A stretch of DNA of 64,000 bases from Methylocystis rosea. Lineage in GTDB: Bacteria; Pseudomonadota; Alphaproteobacteria; Rhizobiales; Beijerinckiaceae. The translations under genes and the position numbers were made by a program. Where the stretch lies: NCBI RefSeq assembly GCF_003855495.1, contig NZ_CP034087.1:1-64000 (forward strand), in the 5' to 3' direction. A model generated the notes under the pieces. It was given only the letters and a program-made list of their open reading frames with translations. It was not told the origin of the DNA and made no database searches. This document shows, piece after piece, positions 25,467 to 31,663 of the stretch (its first letter is position 1; each line of letters starts with the position of its first letter).

Positions 25467-26320
25467 GCCTTATTCCTTGCGAGCAGGACCCAAGCGTGCG
25501 CCAGCAGATCGCAGAATTCACTGAAGTGCTCAAGACCCAAGCGCATAAGCTCGGCGACCACGGGCTTGCGGAGAAAGACTTCTACGCCTCGCCGATTTTC
25601 CGCGGCGCTATTCAACAGGTGCGTGGAGAGTTTGCCGCAGCGATGCGAGGCAAGCGGGAGTTCGTCCAGCATGTTCTCAATCACATGGAGGATCAAGGCT
25701 TCATCGCGGGCTGGGACCGCGCCAAGCGCGGCGTGTTGCATGACTACGTTGTGACGCTACCAAGCGGACGAACGGCGATCATCGATCTGAAAGGCTCTTT
25801 GGAAGGCGACAACTCGAAAATTTTCTCGCGGCCGGAAGGCGCAGATGAATTTGTCATTTGGAGCCTGTGCACCAATGTTGGCGCCGACCCACGGCGCAAC
25901 GGCTGGTCTGGGGTTCATACGCGCATAAGCGCACAGATCATCGCGCGTAATCAGTGCGTCGATGGCCTCGTCATCTGGGATATGGTGTGTGGAACGATCG
26001 GACGCGCCTGTCCGAAGTTGTTGGATGAGAGCGATGCCAGAACGACCGTGATCGGTCCTTTCCGTGCGCCGCCGCCCTGCATCTATCTTTTCCCATCTTC
26101 CCTACCCTCTGCTGAGGCGCCGGAAGTCGGCGCGCAATCACTGATGAACGTCGAACTCCTCGCTGCATTCCATTCCTGCTTTGGAGGTCGCGATAACGCG
26201 ATTAATCATGTCAGCTTCGAAATCGCCTCGCTCGGCGACGAGACGATGCGGCGCACGACAATCGTGCGCGGAGGAGTCGTGCAGCATTCCTCCGACATGA
26301 CGGCAATCCGACATGCCTAG
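25463..26320 (+). CDS. Putative type II restriction endonuclease (PD-(D/E)XK-like)
   Basis: A 285-residue protein that begins at a GTG overlapping the methyltransferase stop. A possible PD-(D/E)XK core is seen in VLHDYVVTLPSGRTAIIDLKGSL: an aspartate, then D-L-K on the next strand. The SKIFSRPEGADEFVIWSLC and SGVHTRISAQII segments follow. Position right after the methyltransferase supports the restriction role. I do not recognise the exact enzyme family, and the GIY-YIG protein downstream could be the cutting subunit instead, so either or both may cleave. Confidence 0.6.
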   Translation: MSLIPCEQDPSVRQQIAEFTEVLKTQAHKLGDHGLAEKDFYASPIFRGAIQQVRGEFAAAMRGKREFVQHVLNHMEDQGFIAGWDRAKRGVLHDYVVTLPSGRTAIIDLKGSLEGDNSKIFSRPEGADEFVIWSLCTNVGADPRRNGWSGVHTRISAQIIARNQCVDGLVIWDMVCGTIGRACPKLLDESDARTTVIGPFRAPPPCIYLFPSSLPSAEAPEVGAQSLMNVELLAAFHSCFGGRDNAINHVSFEIASLGDETMRRTTIVRGGVVQHSSDMTAIRHA

Positions 26321-27047
26321 TCCGAACGAGCCCACTCCTCGTCGCGATCCCGATTTCATTAACTTTCCACCGTTCGAGACGGAGGATCTGCGAGCCAATC
26401 TGGAGAGGTTTCTGGATACATCGTTCGAAGAGGCCGTGGGGCAGACTCGCCGTGTCGGGAATTACAAATGGGGCGTTTACGCCTTCTTCGATTATGACGG
26501 CGAACCCATCTATGTCGGGCAGACGAACGAGATGCTGCGCACGCGCATTCGTCGTCACTTGACCAATCAGCGCACTGATGCTGTTGCCATGTCAGTGCTT
26601 GATCCGTTCGAAGTGCTCGAAATCGAGGTCTGGCCGCTGCCACAATATCAGGAGACAAGTGGCAAGGATGCCGACGCGCGCAAGCAACTGGATGCTTTGG
26701 AGCGATTGATCACGCAGCGCGCGGTTGATCGGTCAGAGTTCAAAGCGATCCTGAACGAGAAGGATCCACCGCCTGGGTCGCTCGTCGTCGAAGCGCCCCG
26801 ATCCCTGCGCGCGAGAATTGTTTCCGACCGCGTCTATGAGCTCCGATCACATCCCGATTTTCGGATCGCTCGAAGAGCGCTCATTATTTCGCGGCTTGCG
26901 CAGGTGATCTCCGAGCGCAAGGTCCAGGGTGGATTACGACGCGTATTGCTGACACAGGCCTTGCGTCTTCAGTGGTTGGCGTCGCGTCGCTATGACGCGC
27001 TGGGTGGCGCTGCGTCGGTTGAGCAAGAAGGCGATGAAGATGGTTGA
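26313..27047 (+). CDS. GIY-YIG nuclease family protein
   Basis: A 244-residue protein whose residues about 47-85 form a GIY-YIG domain: GVYAFFDYDGEPIYVGQTNE for the GVY and YVG strands, then LRTRIRRHL with the catalytic arginine. A glutamate-bearing helix follows further on. The C-terminal 100 residues are helical and basic. Its first eight bases overlap the previous gene's end (ATGCCTAG), so it belongs to the restriction-modification operon. GIY-YIG enzymes such as Eco29kI are true type II endonucleases; a nicking or accessory role is the alternative. Confidence 0.75.
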   Translation: MPSPNEPTPRRDPDFINFPPFETEDLRANLERFLDTSFEEAVGQTRRVGNYKWGVYAFFDYDGEPIYVGQTNEMLRTRIRRHLTNQRTDAVAMSVLDPFEVLEIEVWPLPQYQETSGKDADARKQLDALERLITQRAVDRSEFKAILNEKDPPPGSLVVEAPRSLRARIVSDRVYELRSHPDFRIARRALIISRLAQVISERKVQGGLRRVLLTQALRLQWLASRRYDALGGAASVEQEGDEDG

Positions 27048-27185
27048 CCGCGTGCAGCGAAAATATTTTGGATTTCGGTGACAAATTGGAGCCTTCGTCC
27101 CGACTTGCCGCTCCCTGAACACGCCTGCCATTGTGACTTCGTCGTGTGGAGGCGGGTCGGGATCTGCTCCTCAAAGGATACGTCA

Positions 27186-27341
27186 ATGGGTTGGCGAGGA
27201 CAACAAAACCGAGAAGACGACGAGGAAGCGCGCTGGCGGCAGCTTCCATTCCGCGAGCGCTATAACTGGCGGGTTGTATTCACATCGATCGGCTCGGCCA
27301 TCGTCGTCCTCATTTTTATCATCTGGAGCCAGTGGCAGTGA
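27186..27341 (+). CDS. Small single-span membrane protein
   Basis: Fifty-one residues: a charged N terminus (MGWRGQQNREDDEEARWRQL) and one transmembrane helix (VVFTSIGSAIVVLIFIIW). AAAGGA precedes the ATG. Its stop overlaps the GTG start of the PLD nuclease by four bases, so the two are coupled. It may anchor or escort the nuclease; function unknown. Confidence 0.6.
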   Translation: MGWRGQQNREDDEEARWRQLPFRERYNWRVVFTSIGSAIVVLIFIIWSQWQ

Positions 27342-28063
27342 TCCACCGGCGCTGGTTTCGGATCGTTGTTGGCGCTTCCCTCCTCTGCGGCATCGGCTTC
27401 TTGCCCGTGCGCGCCGGCGATGTGGAAATCCACTACGCGCCTGATGAAAACCTTGAGCGCATCGACGTCGACCTGATCCGCTTGGCGCGCGCGAAGATCG
27501 ACATGGCGGTCTACTCGCTCACGGACTGGGCCGTCGTCGACGCGTTGATCGAGGCGCGCCGGCGCGGGGTCGCCCTCCGCATCGTCCTAGACCCAGGCCA
27601 GCAGCACGCGCTCGACCGGCTTCGCCCCGTTGCCGACGATGTCCGGATGAAACCGGCGGGCGCATACATGCACCTGAAGTCCTATGCGGTCGATGGGCGC
27701 CTTCTTCGGTCGGGATCGGCCAACCTGTCGGCCTCCGGGCTCAAGCAGCAGGATAATGATCTCGTCGTTCTACACGACCCGTCTGCGGCGAAGTCCTTCG
27801 AGGCGCGCTTCCAGCAGCTATGGAATGTTTCCCGGCCGCTTCCCAACTCTGCCGCTTACGCCGAGCCGGCGTCCAAGGACGCGCGGACGCCCGCCAAGGA
27901 TTGCGTCATCAAGGGCAACATCAATCGCAAGGGTGAGCGCATCTACCATTTGCCGGGAAGCCGCGACTACGCCCGGGTCACCATCACGGGCGCCGAAGAA
28001 CGCATGTTCTGCTCCGAGGCGGAAGCGACGGCGGCAGGCTGGAGGCCGGCGGCGGAAAAATAG
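27338..28063 (+). CDS. Exported phospholipase D-family nuclease (Nuc-like)
   Basis: A 241-residue protein with a signal peptide ending near FLPVRAGD. One PLD motif is visible, HLKSYAVDGRLLRSGSANLS (H-x-K and the distal Ser/Asn), as in the periplasmic endonuclease Nuc of IncN plasmid pKM101, which works as a dimer. Extra C-terminal sequence (IKGNINRKGERIYHLPGSRD, FCSEAEATAAGW) resembles the tail found on some thermonucleases. A close paralogue with the same tail is at 60695. It probably degrades or nicks extracytoplasmic DNA. Confidence 0.85.
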   Translation: MIHRRWFRIVVGASLLCGIGFLPVRAGDVEIHYAPDENLERIDVDLIRLARAKIDMAVYSLTDWAVVDALIEARRRGVALRIVLDPGQQHALDRLRPVADDVRMKPAGAYMHLKSYAVDGRLLRSGSANLSASGLKQQDNDLVVLHDPSAAKSFEARFQQLWNVSRPLPNSAAYAEPASKDARTPAKDCVIKGNINRKGERIYHLPGSRDYARVTITGAEERMFCSEAEATAAGWRPAAEK

Positions 28064-28148
28064 CGACGATGTACGGACTGGCCTCGGCCATCATCCCTGT
28101 CGAGTTTGCATCCCTGCAACCCGTTGTCGATGATAGCCGGGGTACCAC

Positions 28149-28577
28149 TTACGGCGCCAGCGCACGCCCAATTGCGATTCCGGTGACGACGAGGGCCGCG
28201 CCGACCGTCATGCCATAGATGAGCCATTGCGTCGTCTGCCGTCGCGCAACGTCGCGCGCCACGTCTTGCGCCGCGAGCGCAACGGCGCGGGCGAGGTCCG
28301 CCTTGGCCTGTTCGACCCCGGCGCGCATTTGCGCGTCCGCCGTTTCGCGCGTGCGCGCCAATATGGCCGACGCCTCGGTCGCAATCGCCTTGGGAAACTG
28401 GCGATAGAGGCTGTCGTAATATTGAAGCGCGAAGATGACGAGCCACAGCGCGTCATTGTCGCGAAGCCCGAGAACCTCCTTCACACGTCGAAGCTGTCGG
28501 CGTTCTGTCTCCGTCGCCGTCCGGCCGATCAGCTTTTCAAAGCCGGTCGCTTCTTCGGCTTCCATGCCATCAGCCAT
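28149..28577 (-). CDS. TraM-like conjugation accessory protein
   Basis: A 142-residue protein with an N-terminal helical part (FEKLIGRTATETERRQLRRV), a long Ala-rich helix (ADAQMRAGVEQAKADLARAV) and a C-terminal transmembrane segment (WLIYGMTVGAALVVTGIAIG). Its position after the traL-like ATPase, overlapping it by eight bases, matches traM in the IncP traKLM operon. I name it by position and architecture only. Confidence 0.55.
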   Translation of the reverse strand: MADGMEAEEATGFEKLIGRTATETERRQLRRVKEVLGLRDNDALWLVIFALQYYDSLYRQFPKAIATEASAILARTRETADAQMRAGVEQAKADLARAVALAAQDVARDVARRQTTQWLIYGMTVGAALVVTGIAIGRALAP

Positions 28578-29256
28578 TCGGCAGGACCGCCGAAAAGGCG
28601 CCATCGACCTGTCTGAGCCAACGTTTCAATTCGGCGCGATTGCCGATCGGCATATCGGCGAGCGCCTTTCGGATGCTGAGACGCTTGCTGTAAAGGTCGT
28701 CGCTCACGCGGTCCGCCATGTCGGGGAAGAGCAGGCTCTTCCCGCCCCGACCTTCGATCGACTTTCGAGTCTTCGAGCCGTTATAGAGTTCGAACTTCTC
28801 GTCCGCGCCGAAGTAGCCGTTCTTGACGACGTGAACGGTTGAATTCGGGATCGCTTCGAGAAAATCCTGCAACAGCTCCAACGAATCGCGCTGACGATTG
28901 ACAACCCACAAGGTCACCAATCGCCGCTTCAGCTCGTCGAGCGTGCCGCTCAGCGTGACGCCATAGGCCCCTACTCCCTGATTGTTCCGCGCCGCCGTAT
29001 TGACGATAACGGTCTTATCCGCGTTTTCGTCACAGAGATTGACGAGCCGAATCCAGCCGTCGGCATCGTCCAGATTGACTCCCTCGCACGGGATCTCTTT
29101 CTCATAGTTCTGCATGACGTCAGGATTTGACGTGTCGGCATCGACCACGACAACCGCCTCGCCGCGCGCCGTGAGAAAATGGATGAGCGCCATTGTCACC
29201 ATGGACTTGCCGACGCCGCCCTTGCTGCCGCCGACCATGTAAATCGCCTTATCCAT
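28570..29256 (-). CDS. ParA-like ATPase, TraL-type conjugation protein
   Basis: A 228-residue P-loop protein with the deviant Walker A GGSKGGVGKSM at residues 9-19, VVVVDADTSNPDV for the switch/Walker region, and TLWVVNRQRDSLELLQDF. IncP TraL is a ParA-type ATPase encoded between traK and traM, the same order as here. It is not followed by a ParB, so a segregation role is less likely. Confidence 0.75.
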   Translation of the reverse strand: MDKAIYMVGGSKGGVGKSMVTMALIHFLTARGEAVVVVDADTSNPDVMQNYEKEIPCEGVNLDDADGWIRLVNLCDENADKTVIVNTAARNNQGVGAYGVTLSGTLDELKRRLVTLWVVNRQRDSLELLQDFLEAIPNSTVHVVKNGYFGADEKFELYNGSKTRKSIEGRGGKSLLFPDMADRVSDDLYSKRLSIRKALADMPIGNRAELKRWLRQVDGAFSAVLPNG

Positions 29257-29267
29257 TCGCCGATCTC

Positions 29268-29666
29268 CTAGATTTCATCGCGGTCACGGCGCACGCGGAA
29301 GGATGACGCGCGCGGCACGGGTTCAGTCTCGGTGCTTCCGATGGGTATGGGCCTTGTTATTTCCTGGGAGCTCGGCGCGGGCCTTTTCCCATTCTCTCTG
29401 GAGGGATGGCTTCCCCGCTTCATCCCGCGCTGGGCTTTCTGTTCGGCAAGCTGTTTCAGCACCCGAAACAGCGACGGCGCCGAAATCACAATGCCTTGCT
29501 CTCTGAGGTAATCGAGCAGTTGGGCATTCGTCAGCCCCCGACCTTTCGCCTTCATCAAGGGCGCGTAGATCGCGCCAATTTGTTCGCGCAAGGTGAGCCG
29601 GCGGTTCGGCTTCAGCGCGTTGATCCCTACTTTCAGACGCTGCACGTCCTCTCCGGTCAGCTTCAT
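29268..29666 (-). CDS. TraK-like oriT-associated protein
   Basis: A 132-residue basic protein. LTLREQIGAIYAPLMKAKGR, NAQLLDYLREQGIVIS and APSLFRVLKQLAEQK look like a winged-helix or HTH DNA-binding unit, followed by a disordered Arg/Pro tail. It is first in the leftward traKLM-like operon, next to the oriT gap. TraK of IncP binds the intergenic part of oriT; the assignment is by position and size. Confidence 0.5.
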   Translation of the reverse strand: MKLTGEDVQRLKVGINALKPNRRLTLREQIGAIYAPLMKAKGRGLTNAQLLDYLREQGIVISAPSLFRVLKQLAEQKAQRGMKRGSHPSRENGKRPAPSSQEITRPIPIGSTETEPVPRASSFRVRRDRDEI

Positions 29667-29670
29667 GCGA

Positions 29671-29689
29671 GCCTCTAATAAAATGGCAA
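29671..29689. promoter_or_regulatory. Shared 19-bp motif upstream of the traK-like operon
   Basis: GCCTCTAATAAAATGGCAA here differs at one position from 53110-53128 upstream of virB1. Both sit on the same side and in the same orientation relative to a leftward tra/vir operon. It lies four bases before the traK-like start codon. A regulator binding here would block translation-proximal DNA, consistent with an operator near the transcription start. Confidence 0.6.
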
Positions 29690-29822
29690 TTATTTAGACC
29701 CACTCCCTTCCTTGTGCAAGACCTTTATGACAACGCTCCGAGAGCGCTTTGCAGATGGAGTCGATATGCGCGCAATGCAACGATGAGAGTTTTGTGAGCG
29801 TCGGCTGAATCGCTGTATGATA

Positions 29823-30990
29823 CGGATTCCGGCTGATTGACTCGGCGGCGGGGATTCCCTTCGGGAATCGAAGCGGTTAGGCTGCGTCGTCATGAATCGC
29901 TGGAGGCGGGTCATGGCGATGATAGCTGCGCATTTGAGCGTCGATGCGTTGCGTGAGCGGTATGTTTCGAGTTCGAACGCGCGGGAGGCGCGGCATTTTC
30001 ATGCGATCTGGCTTCTCGCCAAGGGCCACGCCATTGGCGAAGTGGCCGAGATGACGTCTTTTGGTCGGCGCTGGATTGAGCAGCTTGCGGCACGCTACAA
30101 CGCCGAAGGCCCTGAGTCTCTGGGCGACCTGCACCGACGCAACGGCTCGTTGGCGAGCGTGTTGAAGCCCGAGTTGCTCGACAAGCTGCGTCTTCGGCTG
30201 AAGGAGCCGCCCGATGACGGCGGCTTGTGGACGAGCGCGAAAGTCGCGGCTTTTCTCGCGCGTGAATTAGGGTTGGAGAAGGTCGCGGTTCAACGCGGTT
30301 GGGAAGCGCTGAAAGCCTGCGGCATGTCGATCCAGGCTCCGCGCCCCAAAAATCCGAAGTCCGCTTCGCCCGAAGAGGCGGCAGCGTTCAAAAAAACCTC
30401 GAAGACGCCGTCGCCGAGGAAGCCGCGAAACATCCGGAGCGGCTGGTCGAAGTCTTCGCCAGCGACGAACACCGGCTTGGCCTGAAACCCGTCACCCGGC
30501 GCGTTTGGGCGCCCGTCGGCGAGCGGCCGACAGCGCATGGCCATCACCGCTTCGACTGGCTTTATGTCACCGCCTTTGTCTCGCCGGCGAGCGGCGAGAC
30601 CTTCTGGTATGTGCACGACGGCGTCTCGAAACCGTTTTTTGCGGCGTTGCTCGCAACCTTCGCACGCGAAGCGAAGGCCGGCGTCGATCGCACGATCGTG
30701 CTCGTGCTCGACAACGCCGGCTGGCATGGCGAGGCGGGTCTGAGCGTGCCCAACGGCGTGCGGCTGGTCTTTCTGCCGCCCTACACGCCGGAGCTGCAAC
30801 CGGCGGAAACGCTGTGGTCGCTCGTCGACGAGCCCATCGTCAACAAACACGTCGAAACGATCGAAGAACTGGACGCCATCATCGGCGATAGATGCGCCGC
30901 GCTCGCCACAGATTGCGACATCATCAAAAGCCGAGCCGGATTCCATTGGTGGCCAAAAATCGCCAAGCCGAAGTAATCAACCGGAAACCG
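29823..30990 (+). mobile_element. IS630-family insertion sequence with TA target duplication
   Basis: Imperfect terminal inverted repeats are visible: CGGATTCCGGCTGATTGACT at the left end, and CGGTTTCCGGTTGATTACTT read inward from the right end. TA flanks both sides (29821-29822 and 30991-30992), the usual IS630 target. The 1168-bp element carries one transposase in two overlapping frames. It sits in the gap between the traK-like and traJ-like genes. Confidence 0.85.
29892..30976 (+). CDS. IS630-family transposase, made by -1 frameshifting
   Basis: Frame 1 (29892-30485) encodes the HTH half (ERYVSSSNAREARHFHAIWL, GEVAEMTSFGRRWIEQLAAR). The DDE half is in the -1 frame: VEVFASDEHRLGLKPVTRRV with the first Asp, IVLVLDNAGWHGE with the second, and FLPPYTPELQPAETLWSLVD with the Glu. 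A seven-A run at about 30390-30396 (GTTCAAAAAAACC) is a classic -1 slippery site at the switch. Programmed frameshifting is common in this family, so I treat it as functional. Confidence 0.85.
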
Positions 30991-31145
30991 TATGAGGCGC
31001 TTTCGATGTTGCTTAAGAGCACGGTGAGACTGCCGTGATAGTGCGCTGAGAGTGTTTCGAGACTGCTTTGAAATCCGCAAAATGCCTCGAAAAACGTTGA
31101 GAAAATGAGGGTTTTCCGCTATACAAAGTGAAGAGGTGGTGAATG

Positions 31146-31174
31146 GCAGGATAGGGATTTTGTGAAACAAAATC
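31146..31174 (-). other. oriT: Origin of transfer (oriT) core: nic site and adjacent inverted repeat
   Basis: On the minus strand, a perfect 8-bp inverted repeat (31156-31174: GATTTTGT, loop of 3, ACAAAATC) is followed after two bases by TATCCTG/CC. This matches the MOB-P nic consensus YATCCTG/Y of IncP-like plasmids, with cleavage expected between 31147 and 31146. It lies just upstream of the traJ-like and relaxase genes, as in RP4. No oriT is expected to show more than this by eye. Confidence 0.75.
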
Positions 31175-31255
31175 TTTATGTGCGCTCGCCGCGCCGGCCA
31201 TGTTCGCGCTCGGCAGTTTGCGAAAAGCAAACCGGACGCTAAGGACGATCGACGA

Positions 31256-31663
31256 ATGGCGGACAAGCGACATCACGATCGGCGTAAGACGCGATTCATC
31301 GGTTTCCGCGTCGATGAAACAGAGGCGGCTGCGTTTCTTTCCTTTTGCGAAGCAAAGAATCTGACGACCACAGAAGCGCTGCGTCGCATGGTGCGCGCAG
31401 CCAGTGATATGGGGCCGACGTTCGACGGCGAAGGGCGTGTCGAAGTCGTCGAATTGACGCGACAGCTGCGCGCGATCGGCGTTAATCTCAATCAAGCCGT
31501 TCATCATATGAATGCGGGCAACGCTTTCCCGGGAGAGAATGTTCGCGCGTGGCTTATCGAAGCGCATGGGATCATGTGGGCGCTCGACGCGCTTTATGCG
31601 TCATTGACGTTTCGGGCGCGAAGGCGAGCCGAGACGGCGATCGACAAGGACGGCGCGCAATGA
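31256..31663 (+). CDS. TraJ/MobC-like oriT-binding ribbon-helix-helix protein
   Basis: A 135-residue basic protein. RKTRFIGFRVDETEAAAFLS and KNLTTTEALRRMVRAASDM fit a ribbon-helix-helix fold. VELTRQLRAIGVNLNQAVHH is the signature of plasmid mobilisation proteins such as MobC/TraJ that load the relaxase on oriT. The ATG at 31256 gives the standard start. Its stop overlaps the relaxase ATG by four bases. Confidence 0.8.
   Translation: MADKRHHDRRKTRFIGFRVDETEAAAFLSFCEAKNLTTTEALRRMVRAASDMGPTFDGEGRVEVVELTRQLRAIGVNLNQAVHHMNAGNAFPGENVRAWLIEAHGIMWALDALYASLTFRARRRAETAIDKDGAQ

Noticed and set aside
28570..29256. Plasmid partition ParA
   Set aside because: No ParB or centromere-like repeats are adjacent, while the traK-L-M order fits a conjugation ATPase.
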